DNA of 64,000 nucleotides from assembly GCF_018531465.1 (NCBI RefSeq), contig NZ_JAHDTF010000013.1:124001-188000 (forward strand), written 5' to 3'. Source of the stretch: Sphaerisporangium fuscum (GTDB lineage Bacteria; Actinomycetota; Actinomycetes; Streptosporangiales; Streptosporangiaceae). A program made the position numbers and the translations under genes. Shown here piece after piece: positions 25,806 through 34,822 of the stretch. The notes under the pieces are model-generated. The model worked only from the letters and a program-made list of their open reading frames with translations. It did no database searches and was not told the DNA's origin. Position 1 is the first letter of the stretch. Each line of letters starts with the position of its first letter.

Positions 25806-26198
25806 TCAGTACGACTGGAACTCCACCAGGTTGCCCTCGGGGTCGCGCAGGTGGGCGGTGCGTGCCGTCGGGCCCCATTCGGGCCGGTCGGCCGGCGGCG
25901 CGACGACCCGGCCGCCGTACTTCACGCCCGTCTCGGCGGCCAGCGCCACGTCGTCGACCTTCAGCACGATCATGACCGAGTCGCCGGCGGCCGGCGGCGC
26001 GAGTTCGGTGAGCCGCTCCATCATCGACCGGTCCAGCAGCGCCAGCAGGGCCTCCTCGCCGAGGTCCCAGTTGGCGTACGGGCCGGACGGCTCACCCTTC
26101 ACGCGTGTTCCGCCGGCGACCTCGGTCAGCACGCCGTCGTAGAAGCGGAAGCTGTCGGCGAAGCGCGAGACCAGCAGGCGGGGATACAGGGCGTCCAT
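25806..26198 (-). CDS. VOC family (glyoxalase superfamily) protein
   Basis: A 130-residue single VOC domain made of two beta-alpha-beta-beta-beta units. It starts MDALYPRLLVSRFADSFRFYDGVL and ends HLRDPEGNLVEFQSY, the typical last strand carrying the metal-ligand Glu. These proteins include glyoxalases, dioxygenases and antibiotic-binding proteins. The ATG has a TTGGAGG site. It is divergent from a MarR gene, with an operator cluster between the two, so it is probably the target of that regulator. Confidence 0.85.
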   Translation of the reverse strand: MDALYPRLLVSRFADSFRFYDGVLTEVAGGTRVKGEPSGPYANWDLGEEALLALLDRSMMERLTELAPPAAGDSVMIVLKVDDVALAAETGVKYGGRVVAPPADRPEWGPTARTAHLRDPEGNLVEFQSY

Positions 26199-26206
26199 CG
26201 TCGCCT

Positions 26207-26236
26207 CCAAATGATTGGTCGTCACCAATGATTGGT
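26207..26236. promoter_or_regulatory. Overlapping inverted repeats between VOC and MarR genes, probable MarR operator
   Basis: Two near-copies of CCAAATGATTGG / CCAATGATTGG stand 18 bp apart (26207-26218 and 26225-26235). They also form the palindrome ATTGGT-CGTC-ACCAAT (26214-26229). The cluster abuts the VOC ribosome site and the MarR -10 box, the expected position for an autoregulated MarR divergon. Confidence 0.65.
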
Positions 26237-26255
26237 ATGGCCCTATCCTGTCGGG

Positions 26256-26741
26256 GTGACCGATATCGCGCAACTGCCGCCGTCCCTGCTGGGGATCACC
26301 CCGTTCCTGCTGTCCAAGACCGGGCTCGCCGGGCGGCGCGGCATGGGCGAGCGGCTGGAGTCGGTGGGGCTCGGCCTGTGGCATCTGGCGGTCCTCGCCG
26401 CCCTCGCCGACTTCGGCCCCTCCTCCCAGCGCGACCTCGGCAGGCGGCTCGGCATCGACCCGAGCGACCTGGTCGCCGTGATGGACACCCTGCTCCCCCG
26501 CGACCTGGTCGTACGCGACCGCGACCCCGCCGACCGGCGCCGCTACTCCGTCTCCATCAGCCCCGCGGGGCGGGAGGCGCTCGCCGAGGCGCTGCGCCTG
26601 GCCCGGCAGGTGCGCGACGACCTGCTGGCCGGGCTGGACGAGGACGAGCGCGAGACGCTGCACCACCTGCTGCGCAAGGCCTACGCGGCGCTGGACGCCC
26701 GCGCGGCGTACTCACCCGGCACCGGTATCGTGCCGGTGTGA
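26256..26741 (+). CDS. MarR family transcriptional regulator (probably leaderless)
   Basis: A 161-residue MarR regulator. The winged-helix core is QRDLGRRLGIDPSDLVAVMDTLLPRDLVVRDRDPADRRRYSVSIS, with the Asp-x-Arg-Arg wing signature of the family. GTG 26256 is chosen because a TATCCT -10 box (26244-26249) ends 6 nt before it and there is no ribosome site, so the mRNA probably begins at the start codon. The stop overlaps the next gene (GTGTGA). Two overlapping inverted repeats in the divergent spacer suggest autoregulation and control of the VOC gene. Confidence 0.87.
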   Translation: MTDIAQLPPSLLGITPFLLSKTGLAGRRGMGERLESVGLGLWHLAVLAALADFGPSSQRDLGRRLGIDPSDLVAVMDTLLPRDLVVRDRDPADRRRYSVSISPAGREALAEALRLARQVRDDLLAGLDEDERETLHHLLRKAYAALDARAAYSPGTGIVPV

Positions 26742-27004
26742 CCGTCCTGATCGATCCCCCGAACTGGCCGGGGCCGCGCGGCCTGCTGTGGTCGCATCTG
26801 GTCAGCGACAGCTCGCTGGAGGAGTTGCACGCCTTCGCCGCCCGGCTCGGCGTCCCGCCCCGCGCGTTCGACCGCGACCACTACGACGTGCCGGAGACGG
26901 TGTACGACCGGGCGATCACCCTGGGAGCGGACCCCGTCTCGTCCCAGACGCTGGTGAAACGCCTGATCGGCGCCGGCCTGCGACGGCGGCGCACCCGCGC
27001 CTGA
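26738..27004 (+). CDS. DUF4031 domain-containing protein
   Basis: An 88-residue protein. VTVLIDPPNWPGPRG and WSHLVSDSSLEELHAFAARLGVPPRAF match the DUF4031 pattern, with the later HYDV and ALGADPVS-type positions also present. The GTG start overlaps the MarR stop by 4 nt, so the two genes are translationally coupled. DUF4031 proteins are widespread in Actinobacteria and have no established function. Confidence 0.8.
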   Translation: MTVLIDPPNWPGPRGLLWSHLVSDSSLEELHAFAARLGVPPRAFDRDHYDVPETVYDRAITLGADPVSSQTLVKRLIGAGLRRRRTRA

Positions 27005-27077
27005 ACCACCCGGAACCCGGGGAGGCGCCGGGTCACCCTTGTGCCGGACGGCCACCGGTGAACCGCCGGGCGTCCGG

Positions 27078-27695
27078 TCAGGACGGCACGCCGAGCGCGG
27101 CGAGTTCGGCGCGGACGTTCGCGCGGGCCGCGGCCTCCCACAGCTCCCGGCCCGGCGGCGTGCGGTACAGGCGCGGCATGGCGAGCAGCGTCCCCAGCAC
27201 ATGCGCCCGGCCCGCCCTGAACGCCTCGTCCGGCACGTGGCGGTACTCCTCGCGCACGGCGCGGGCGTAGGCGCCGTAGTCCGGCCCGGCGAGCACGGCG
27301 AGGTCGGCGTCGCACAGCACCTCGCCGTCGCGGTCGCCGGGCGCCGGGTCGTGGCCCGCCGTCAGCCGCACCAGCCGCGCCACCTCGGCCACCCGTCCGG
27401 CGGCGGCCGGCAGCCTCGGCAGCCGGGCCTCGGCCAGCTGGGCGCTGCGCTCCTCGTCCCAGCCGGGCCGCCCGTCGTACACCGCGTCGTGGAACCAGGC
27501 CGCCAGCCGCACCGCCACCGGGTCGCCCGCGAAGCCCGCGAGCGGCTCGATCGCGTCGAGCACCGCCCTCAGATGGCCGAGGGTGTGGTAGCGCCGGTGC
27601 GGCTCGGCCCAGCGGGCGGCCAGCTCGGCGCCGAGCGCCTCGGCCGCCGGAGTGCCGCCCGCCGTCGCACGCCATCGGGCCGCGAGATCACGCAT
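27078..27695 (-). CDS. HD-domain protein, predicted metal-dependent phosphohydrolase
   Basis: A 205-residue protein of the group often annotated as predicted metal-dependent HD superfamily phosphohydrolase. The metal ligands are visible as YHTLGHL (first His), WFHDAVYD (HD pair) and CDADLAVLA (last Asp). Most members are 200-220 residues, as here. The substrate is unknown. It begins 22 bp before the stop of the neighbouring secreted protein gene on the same strand, so co-transcription is possible. Confidence 0.82.
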   Translation of the reverse strand: MRDLAARWRATAGGTPAAEALGAELAARWAEPHRRYHTLGHLRAVLDAIEPLAGFAGDPVAVRLAAWFHDAVYDGRPGWDEERSAQLAEARLPRLPAAAGRVAEVARLVRLTAGHDPAPGDRDGEVLCDADLAVLAGPDYGAYARAVREEYRHVPDEAFRAGRAHVLGTLLAMPRLYRTPPGRELWEAAARANVRAELAALGVPS

Positions 27696-27716
27696 GCCCT
27701 CATCGTGCCACGTGGG

Positions 27717-28367
27717 TCAGTCGGCGACGTACGAGACCGACCTCACCTCGTACCCGCGCGCCGCCCCGCCACGGACGTGCATCAGCATGGCGCCGCCCTC
27801 GTAGGAGTACGCGCAGGCCTGGCCGCCCTTCTCGGGGTTGCAGCCCTGGAAGGTGTAGCCGGTGCCGCCGAACTTCGTGGTGAACAGCTTCTTCACGGCC
27901 GCCGTGGAGGCGATCTCCAGGCCTCGGGTGCGGTCCCCGGCCTTCCACGCCGCGAAGAGGTACTTGGCGGCCTTGGGCGCGGAGGTGAGGTGCCGCGACT
28001 CGTACACCTTCGTCACGGTGCCGCCGGAGACGACCATGAAGATGCCGTTGAGGCCGCCCGGCACGCGCACGCTGGTGTGCACGAACCGGCACGCGTTCGC
28101 GGCGCAGCCGGCGAAACGGTCCGGCGTCCGGTAGGCATAGGCGAACAGGGTCGTGACGGCGGCGGGCGTCGCGACGGCGGCCGCGGCCTTCTTGTCCCGC
28201 CGTGCCCACGCGGCCAGCAGCTTCTTCGCCACCGCCGCCGGCGCGGTCCGGATTCCGCCCTCGGCCGAACCGGGCACGGCCACCGTCTTCCCCTGTGCCA
28301 GCGCGGGCGCGGGAAGCGCGAGCATCCCCGCGATCACCGCCGTCGCGGCCGCCATCGATCCACGCAT
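27717..28367 (-). CDS. Secreted protein made of two diverged repeats
   Basis: A 216-residue exported protein. Residues 1-24 form a signal peptide ending APALAQ. The mature part is two repeats of about 80 residues, each with the pattern AxKxLxAAWxxxDxxxxxxxASxAAVxxLF, a Cys pair, and a final strand (VTKVYESRHL or YEVRSVSYV). This looks like an internal duplication of a small alpha/beta domain of NTF2-like type. ATG 28367 has a GGAG site. Similar proteins are hypotheticals in Nonomuraea-like genomes as far as I recall. No enzymatic motif is visible. Confidence 0.72.
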   Translation of the reverse strand: MRGSMAAATAVIAGMLALPAPALAQGKTVAVPGSAEGGIRTAPAAVAKKLLAAWARRDKKAAAAVATPAAVTTLFAYAYRTPDRFAGCAANACRFVHTSVRVPGGLNGIFMVVSGGTVTKVYESRHLTSAPKAAKYLFAAWKAGDRTRGLEIASTAAVKKLFTTKFGGTGYTFQGCNPEKGGQACAYSYEGGAMLMHVRGGAARGYEVRSVSYVAD

Positions 28368-28637
28368 GTCGCTAACTCCGTTTCCCCCCGGAAAGCCCCT
28401 GTGGCTCCCACGGAAGGACGCCCGGCCGCACGCCCTGGTTCACCTCACCCGCGCGGCTCGCCCAGCAGCGCGCCGCGCCGGCGGCCCTCGCTGGTGGCGG
28501 GCTTGCGTCCCGGTGGCCGGGGAAGGTCGTCATGAAAGGGACAGTGGCCCCTTCACTCCACGGAAGGGACGCGTCCGGGAGGAGAACGCCTGAACGTTCG
28601 TCCTGTTCGATATCTCCCCCACCAGCGAGGACCCGTC

Positions 28638-29561
28638 ATGCGAGCCATCACCGTTCGAGACCGCGCCGCCGGTCTGGCCGGGCTTTCCCTGACGGAAGAG
28701 CCATACCCGCACGCCGCCGAGAACGACGTCGTCGTCCGGGTGCATGCCGCAGGTTTCACCCCCGGAGAGCTCGACTGGCCGGGAACGTGGTTCGATCGCG
28801 CCGGCCACGACCGGACGCCCAGTGTGCCCGGGCATGAGGTGTCGGGTATCGTCGCCGAGCTGGGATACGGGACAGCCGGTCTGACCGTCGGCCAGAGGGT
28901 GTTCGGGATGACCGACTGGACCCGTAACGGCTCACTGGCCGAGTACGTGGCGGTGGAGGCCCGCGACCTCGCGCCGCTGCCGGCCGGCATCGACCACACC
29001 GTGGCGGCCGCACTGCCGATCTCGGGACTGACCGCGTGGCAGGGCCTGTTCGACCACGGCCGCCTGGCTGCCGGCCAGACCGTCCTGATCCACGGTAGCG
29101 CGGGCGGTGTCGGTTCTGTCGCGGTGCAGCTCGCACGCGAGGCAGGAGCCCGGGTGATCGGCACCGGCAGGGCCGGCGACAGGGAGACCGCACTCGGCCT
29201 CGGCGTGGACGCCTTCCTGGACCTGCAGGCCGATCCTCTTGAAGATGCCGGTCAGGTCGACGTGGTGTTCGACGTGATCGGCGGTGACATCCTGGACCGC
29301 TCGGCCGCGCTGGTGCGCGCCGGCGGCACACTCGTCACCATCGTCTCGCCGCCCACCGTCCGGCCCCGTGACGGGCAGGCGATCTTCTTCGTCGTCGAGT
29401 CCGATCGTGCCCGGCTCACGGAACTGGCACGGCGGGTCCGGGACGGACGGCTCCGTCCGATCGTCGGGGCCGTGCGGACGCTCGCCGAGGCGCCGTCCGC
29501 GTTCACGCCCGCCCAGCGCACCCACGGCAAGACGATCATCCGGGTCACGGAAGGCGAATAG
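28638..29561 (+). CDS. NADP-dependent oxidoreductase, quinone oxidoreductase-like MDR
   Basis: A 307-residue zinc-free medium-chain reductase. The N-terminal GroES-like half has EVSGIVAELGYGTAG and RVFGMTDW. The nucleotide-binding half has VLIHGSAGGVGSVAVQLAREAGARVIGTGR, the AxxGxxG form typical of NADPH-dependent quinone or enone reductases. The protein ends THGKTIIRV, matching the family. ATG 28638 is preceded by GAGGA. It stands alone, with 270 bp of gene-free divergent spacer upstream. Confidence 0.88.
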   Translation: MRAITVRDRAAGLAGLSLTEEPYPHAAENDVVVRVHAAGFTPGELDWPGTWFDRAGHDRTPSVPGHEVSGIVAELGYGTAGLTVGQRVFGMTDWTRNGSLAEYVAVEARDLAPLPAGIDHTVAAALPISGLTAWQGLFDHGRLAAGQTVLIHGSAGGVGSVAVQLAREAGARVIGTGRAGDRETALGLGVDAFLDLQADPLEDAGQVDVVFDVIGGDILDRSAALVRAGGTLVTIVSPPTVRPRDGQAIFFVVESDRARLTELARRVRDGRLRPIVGAVRTLAEAPSAFTPAQRTHGKTIIRVTEGE

Positions 29562-29800
29562 CCGGCAGGCCGGCTCAGTCGGCCGGTGACGTCGCGTCGG
29601 CTCGGCCGCATTTGAGCAGGCCATCACCAAGGCTTGAATCAGCCCCTGGTTGGGCTCCGAAATCCCGGACAGCCTAATCATCACTCCTCCTGACCGATGC
29701 CCATCCCCAGGTGAACCACTTCAGCTGTGTGGGCGGAATCCGGGACGCCTCGCGATCACCCGGTGCGCCTGAGAGGTCCAAGCAGGATAGGAGAGCCGTC

Positions 29801-30265
29801 ATGATTCGAGTACCGTTCGCCGGTGGCCTTCTGGCTGCCGGAATGTTGACCGCGTCCGTCGCATGCGCGCCCCCAGCAGAACGCGCGACCGGCCAGGTGC
29901 CGGTGGCCGCCACGGTTTCGCAGCCGCCGTCCGAGACGCTGTCGCCTCTCTTGGAACGGGCGCTTCCAAACGTCAAGGGCAAGACGTTCACCTCAGCGAT
30001 CGTGAAGTTCCCGCCCGCCGCACGCGCGGTGCCGCATCGGCACGGCAAGGCTTTCGTCTACGCCTACGTTCTCGAGGGCACTGTGCGCAGCCGGCTCGAA
30101 GGCGAGCCGGTGCGCACGTACCGCCGAGGGGAGAACTGGGTCGAGCAGCCGGGCGCCCACCATGTGCTCACGGAGAACACCAGCCGGACGCGACCGGCGA
30201 AGCTGTTGGTCGTCTTCATCTCCGATACGGGAGACAAACTCAAGGTCGACGATCCGCCAAGGTAG
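29801..30265 (+). CDS. Exported cupin-domain protein, possible lipoprotein
   Basis: A 154-residue protein with an N-terminal export signal (MIRVPFAGGLLAAGMLTASVAC). The Cys could be a lipid anchor, though SVAC is a weak lipobox. The cupin domain carries HRHGKAFVYAYVLEGTVRSR and the second motif GENWVEQPGAHHVLTEN, so the likely metal ligands are the two His in HRH and one in AHH. ATG 29801 has an AGGAG site and is preferred over a frame opening at 29711. Such small periplasmic cupins often bind metals or small acids; no partner gene is evident. Confidence 0.8.
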   Translation: MIRVPFAGGLLAAGMLTASVACAPPAERATGQVPVAATVSQPPSETLSPLLERALPNVKGKTFTSAIVKFPPAARAVPHRHGKAFVYAYVLEGTVRSRLEGEPVRTYRRGENWVEQPGAHHVLTENTSRTRPAKLLVVFISDTGDKLKVDDPPR

Positions 30266-30370
30266 GGCTGTCGGCTGGGCGCTACGGCGCGGGTTCGGCC
30301 AGCGTCATTCCCGCATCGGATATCGGCGCCGGCATGCGGCCGATATTGGAAACCGAGACCTGACGACCAG

Positions 30371-30976
30371 ATGAAAGCCGGCCCCATGTTCCCGGAGACT
30401 CCCGCCGCCTCGGCGGCGCTGGCAGTGGCCACCCGTTTCTGCTCGCCCGCGCTGTTCAACCACTGCGTCCGCTCCTACCTGTGGGGAGCGGCGTACGGCA
30501 CGGCGCACGGGATCGGCTTCGATGACGAGCTCTACTACGTCTCGGCGCTCCTCCACGACATCGGGCTGACGGAGGCTTTCGACAGCCATCGGCTGCCGTT
30601 CGAGGAGACGGGAGGGCAGCTGGCCTGGGTCGTCGGCGTGGCGGCCGGCTGGTCGGCGGAGCGGGCCGCCAGGGTCACCGAGATCATCGTGCTGCACATG
30701 CGCGACGACGTGTCCCCGGCCACCGACCCCGAGTCCCACCTGCTGCAGGTCGCCACAAGCTGGGAGGTGGTCGGACGGCGGCCGGAGGAGTTCTCCCCCG
30801 ACGCCAGGACGGAGATGCTCGCCCGCTATCCCCGGCTGGGATTCGGCGCGGAGTTCCTCGCGTGCTTCGAGGACCAGGCGAGGCGCAAGCCGGACAGCGC
30901 CGCCGCCGCGTCCGTCAGGAACGACGTCGCGGGGCGGATCGCCGCCAACCCTCTCGAAGGCCGTCCACCCGCCTGA
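30371..30976 (+). CDS. HD-domain hydrolase (cyanamide-hydratase-like)
   Basis: A 201-residue HD protein. The pattern FNHCVRSYLWG, then YYVSALLHDIGLTEAF, then IIVLHMRDDVSPATDPE and the late LLQVATSWEVVG is the layout of the cyanamide hydratase / HD phosphohydrolase group, with HD at about residues 62-63 and further metal-ligand His residues. The start ATG 30371 has no strong ribosome site; an internal ATG at codon 6 (MFPETP) is the main alternative. The substrate is unknown. Confidence 0.82.
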   Translation: MKAGPMFPETPAASAALAVATRFCSPALFNHCVRSYLWGAAYGTAHGIGFDDELYYVSALLHDIGLTEAFDSHRLPFEETGGQLAWVVGVAAGWSAERAARVTEIIVLHMRDDVSPATDPESHLLQVATSWEVVGRRPEEFSPDARTEMLARYPRLGFGAEFLACFEDQARRKPDSAAAASVRNDVAGRIAANPLEGRPPA

Positions 30977-31174
30977 CCTCCAAGATCGCCGACTTCGCCG
31001 TCAGCCCTGCTTCGATTCGAAGAGATCTCGGTGGAGGGCGAACCGAGGTCCTGGACAAGCACCGGGTAGTACGTGGGCACAGCGGCTCCCCTGTGGACGG
31101 TGAGGGTGGTGATGAGTTGGGATATCACCAGTGCCGTGAAGACCCGGATGGGCTTCCCTCCGAAAGGACGCCGC

Positions 31175-32143
31175 ATGCCTCATTTCGACATGCCCCTCGA
31201 CCGGCTGCGCGAATACCGCCCCGACCTCCAGGTGCCCCACGACTTCGACGAGTTCTGGAGCGAGACGCTGCGCGAGGCGCGGGCGTACGATTTGGGCGCC
31301 GTGTTCGAACCGGTCGACAGCGGGCTGGCCGTCATCGAGACGTTCGACGTCCGGTACGCGGGCTTCGGCGGGCAGGAGATCCGGGGCTGGCTGCACCTGC
31401 CGGCGAACCGGCCGGGCCCGCTGCCGGCGGTGGTGGAGTACATCGGGTACGGCGGCGGACGCGGCCTGCCGCACGAGCGCGTCCTGTACGCGGCCGCGGG
31501 ATACGCCCACTTCGTGATGGACACCCGAGGCCAGGGCTCCGGCGGGGGCGTCGGCGACACGCCCGACGCAGGGGCGAACGGTGATCCGCAGCACCCGGGC
31601 TTCATGACGCGCGGCGTGCTGGACCCGCGTGAGTACTACTACCGGAGGGTCTTCACCGACGGTGTCCGCGCGGTCGACGCCGTGCGCGCCCATCCCGCGG
31701 TCGACGCCACCCGGGTCGCGCTCACCGGAGGCAGCCAGGGCGGCGCCATCACGATCGCCGTCGCCGGACTGGCCGACGACGTGGTGGCCGCCGCGCCCGA
31801 CGTGCCCTTCCTGTCCGACTTCCCGCGGGCGACGACCCTCGTGGACACCAATCCCTACGCCGAGGTCGCCCGGTACCTCAAGGTGCACCGCGACCATGTC
31901 GACCGGGTCTACCGGACACTGTCCTACTTCGACGTCTCGAACCTCGGGCGCGGGGCCACGGCGCCGGCGCTGTTCTCGGTCGCGCTGATGGACGAGATCA
32001 CCCCGCCCTCGACGGTGTTCTCCGCCTACAACCACTACGCGGGGAGCAAGGAGATCGAGGTGTACCCGTTCAACGGCCACGAGGGCGGTCAGGCCTTCCA
32101 CGACGTGGCCAAGCTGCGCTGGCTCGCCAAGCACCTGCGCTAA
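31175..32143 (+). CDS. Acetylxylan esterase / cephalosporin-C deacetylase (CE7)
   Basis: A 322-residue CE7 esterase that deacetylates xylo-oligosaccharides and short acyl esters. It shows the family RGQGSG motif (DTRGQGSGGG), the nucleophile elbow GGSQGG and the catalytic His in FNGHEGG, and the overall length is right. There is no signal peptide, so it acts inside the cell on imported acetylated oligomers. ATG 31175 has AAAGGA. A strong hairpin follows the stop. It fits the polysaccharide-degrading character of the window. Confidence 0.9.
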   Translation: MPHFDMPLDRLREYRPDLQVPHDFDEFWSETLREARAYDLGAVFEPVDSGLAVIETFDVRYAGFGGQEIRGWLHLPANRPGPLPAVVEYIGYGGGRGLPHERVLYAAAGYAHFVMDTRGQGSGGGVGDTPDAGANGDPQHPGFMTRGVLDPREYYYRRVFTDGVRAVDAVRAHPAVDATRVALTGGSQGGAITIAVAGLADDVVAAAPDVPFLSDFPRATTLVDTNPYAEVARYLKVHRDHVDRVYRTLSYFDVSNLGRGATAPALFSVALMDEITPPSTVFSAYNHYAGSKEIEVYPFNGHEGGQAFHDVAKLRWLAKHLR

Positions 32144-32161
32144 CGCCCCGGTGGCCCGGGT

Positions 32162-32189
32162 CTCTCCCGGCGCGCGGGCGCCGGGAGAG
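32162..32189 (+). terminator. 12-bp hairpin after the CE7 esterase gene
   Basis: CTCTCCCGGCGC and its perfect complement with a GCGG loop start 18 bp after the esterase stop. There is no U tract. Confidence 0.55.
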
Positions 32190-32299
32190 GCGGGCCGTCG
32201 TTCACGCGGGCCGTCCTCGGGCTGCGGCGCGAGCCGTACGGCGATCCCCGCGCCCGGAGATGGACCGACCACCTCGCGACTTTCGGCAGTATTGAAGGC

Positions 32300-34783
32300 G
32301 TGACCCTCCTCGAGCACCTCCCCCAGGACACCGGCCCCGACGCGCTCTTCGAGGCGTTCGTCGAATGGAACACCGAGCGCGGGCTGACGCTGTACCCCGC
32401 GCAGGAGGAGGCGCTCATCGAGGTCGTCTCCGGGAACAACGTGATCCTCTCGACGCCCACCGGGTCCGGCAAGAGCCTGGTCGCGGCGGGCGCGCACTTC
32501 GCGGCGATCGCCACCGGGAGGCGCACCTTCTACACCGCCCCGATCAAGGCCCTGGTCTCGGAGAAGTTCTTCGACCTGTGCGCGATCTTCGGCACCGACA
32601 ACGTCGGCATGATGACCGGCGACGCCGCCGTCAACGCCTCGGCGCCCATCATCTGCTGCACGGCCGAGATCCTGGCCAACATCGCGCTGCGCGACGGCAC
32701 GGAGGCCGACATCGGCCAGGTCGTCATGGACGAGTTCCACTTCTACGCCGAGCCCGACCGCGGGTGGGCCTGGCAGGTGCCGCTGCTGGAGCTGCCGCAG
32801 GCGCAGTTCGTCCTGATGTCGGCGACGCTGGGCGACGTCACGCGGTTCGAGACCGACCTGACCCGGCGCACCGGGCGCGAGACGGCCGTGGTGCGCTCGG
32901 CCACCCGCCCGGTGCCGCTGTTCTACAGCTACCGCACCACGCCGCTGCACGAGACCCTCGAAGAGCTGCTGAAGACCCAGCAGGCGCCGGTGTACGTCGT
33001 CCACTTCACGCAGGCGGCGGCCATGGAGCGGGCGCAGGCGCTGATGAGCGTCAACATGTCGTCCAAGTCCGAGAAGGACGCGATCGCCGCGCTCATCGGC
33101 AACTTCCGGTTCACCACGAAGTTCGGGCGGGCGCTGTCGCGGCTGGTGCGGCACGGCATCGGCGTCCACCACGCCGGCATGCTGCCGAAGTACCGCCGCC
33201 TGGTCGAGCGGCTCGCCCAGGCCGGGCTGCTGAAGGTCATCTGCGGCACCGACACCCTCGGCGTGGGCGTCAACGTCCCGATCCGGACGGTGCTGTTCAC
33301 CGCGCTCAGCAAGTACGACGGCAACCGCGTCCGGCTGCTGCGCGCCCGCGAGTTCCACCAGATCGCCGGACGGGCGGGGCGGGCGGGCTTCGACACCCTC
33401 GGCTACGTCGTCTGCCAGGCGCCCGACCACGTCGTGGAGAACGAGAAGGCCCTGGCCAAGGCCGGAGACGACCCCAAGAAGCGGCGCAGGGTCGTGCGCA
33501 AGAAGGCCCCCGAGGGCTTCGTGAACTGGAGCGAGGAGACCTTCGAGCGCCTCCAGAAGGCCGAGCCCGAGCCGCTGAACTCGCGGTTCAAGGTCAGCAA
33601 CGCCATGCTGCTGGCCGTGATCAACCGGCCGGGCGACTGCTTCGCGGCCATGAAGCGCCTGCTGACCGACAACCACGAGGACCGCAAGGCCCAGCGGCGG
33701 CACATCAGCCACGCCATCGCGATCTACCGTTCCCTGCTGGCCGGCGGGGTGGTCGAGAAGCTGCGCGAGCCCGACGAGTACGGCCGCATGGCGCGCCTCA
33801 CCGTCGACCTCCAGGAGGACTTCGCGCTCAACCAGGCCCTGTCGACGTTCGCGCTCGCGGCGTTCGAGCTGCTCGACGCCGCCTCGCCGACGTACGCCCT
33901 CGACATCGTCTCGATCGTCGAGTCGACGCTCGACGATCCCCGGCAGATCCTGCACTCCCAGCTCAACAAGGCCCGCGGCGAGGCGGTCGCCCAGATGAAG
34001 GCCGACGGGGTGGAGTACGAAGAGCGCATGGAGCTGCTCACCGAGGTCACCTACCCCATGCCCCTGGAGGACCTGCTGTTCGGGGCGTACGAGACCTACC
34101 GGCGGGGCCACCCGTGGGTGGGCGACCACTCGGTCAGCCCGAAGTCGGTGGTGCGCGACATGTACGAGCGGGCGATGACCTTCACCGAGTACGTCCAGTT
34201 CTACGAGCTGGCCCGCTCGGAGGGCACCGTGCTGCGCTACCTGGCCGACGCCTACCGGACGCTGAGCCGCACCGTCCCCGACCACATGAAGACCGAGGAG
34301 CTGCAGGACCTCATCGAGTGGCTGGGCGAGCTGGTCCGCCAGGTCGACTCCAGCCTGCTCGACGAGTGGGAGCAGCTGCAGAACCCCTCCGAGGAGCTCG
34401 AACGCCCCGGCCTGGAGGAGAACACCAAGCCCGTCACCGGCAACCACCGGGCGTTCCGGGTGCTGGTGCGCAACGCGATGTTCCGCCTGGTGGAGCTCGC
34501 CGCGCTGGAGAAGTACGACGAGCTGCACGAGCTGGCCGACATCGACTGGGAGGAGGCGCTCGACTCCTACTTCGAGGACCACGACGAGATCCGCACCGGC
34601 CCCGACGCCCGTGGCCCGTCGCTGCTGCACATCGAGGAGGAGAAGGAGCTCTGGCGGGTGCGCCAGGTCATCCACGACCCGGCCGACGACCACGACTGGG
34701 GCATCGACGCCCAGGTCGACCTCGCCGCCTCCGACGAGGAAGGCCGCGCCGTGATCCACGTGACCGGCCTCACCCGCCTCTGA
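32300..34783 (+). CDS. DEAD/DEAH-box SKI2-like helicase (DUF3516 type)
   Basis: An 827-residue superfamily 2 helicase. Motif I is STPTGSGKS, motif Ia APIKALVSEKF, motif II is DEFHFY in place of DEAD, motif III is LMSATLGD, and motif VI is QIAGRAGRAG. The C-terminal 400 residues form the DUF3516 region found in actinobacterial helicases related to the SKI2/MTR4 group. A role in RNA turnover or DNA repair is likely but unproved. The GTG at 32300 follows GAAGG closely and begins where relatives begin. Confidence 0.88.
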   Translation: MTLLEHLPQDTGPDALFEAFVEWNTERGLTLYPAQEEALIEVVSGNNVILSTPTGSGKSLVAAGAHFAAIATGRRTFYTAPIKALVSEKFFDLCAIFGTDNVGMMTGDAAVNASAPIICCTAEILANIALRDGTEADIGQVVMDEFHFYAEPDRGWAWQVPLLELPQAQFVLMSATLGDVTRFETDLTRRTGRETAVVRSATRPVPLFYSYRTTPLHETLEELLKTQQAPVYVVHFTQAAAMERAQALMSVNMSSKSEKDAIAALIGNFRFTTKFGRALSRLVRHGIGVHHAGMLPKYRRLVERLAQAGLLKVICGTDTLGVGVNVPIRTVLFTALSKYDGNRVRLLRAREFHQIAGRAGRAGFDTLGYVVCQAPDHVVENEKALAKAGDDPKKRRRVVRKKAPEGFVNWSEETFERLQKAEPEPLNSRFKVSNAMLLAVINRPGDCFAAMKRLLTDNHEDRKAQRRHISHAIAIYRSLLAGGVVEKLREPDEYGRMARLTVDLQEDFALNQALSTFALAAFELLDAASPTYALDIVSIVESTLDDPRQILHSQLNKARGEAVAQMKADGVEYEERMELLTEVTYPMPLEDLLFGAYETYRRGHPWVGDHSVSPKSVVRDMYERAMTFTEYVQFYELARSEGTVLRYLADAYRTLSRTVPDHMKTEELQDLIEWLGELVRQVDSSLLDEWEQLQNPSEELERPGLEENTKPVTGNHRAFRVLVRNAMFRLVELAALEKYDELHELADIDWEEALDSYFEDHDEIRTGPDARGPSLLHIEEEKELWRVRQVIHDPADDHDWGIDAQVDLAASDEEGRAVIHVTGLTRL

Positions 34784-34822
34784 TCACCTTCACGACCACA
34801 CCGACCCACCCCGGAACCAAGG

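Noticed and set aside
31001-34759. Very long open frame antisense to the helicase gene
   Set aside because: It is a by-product of high third-position GC; the composition is repetitive (Arg, Gly, Val, His) and lacks any domain, while the plus-strand helicase has all motifs.
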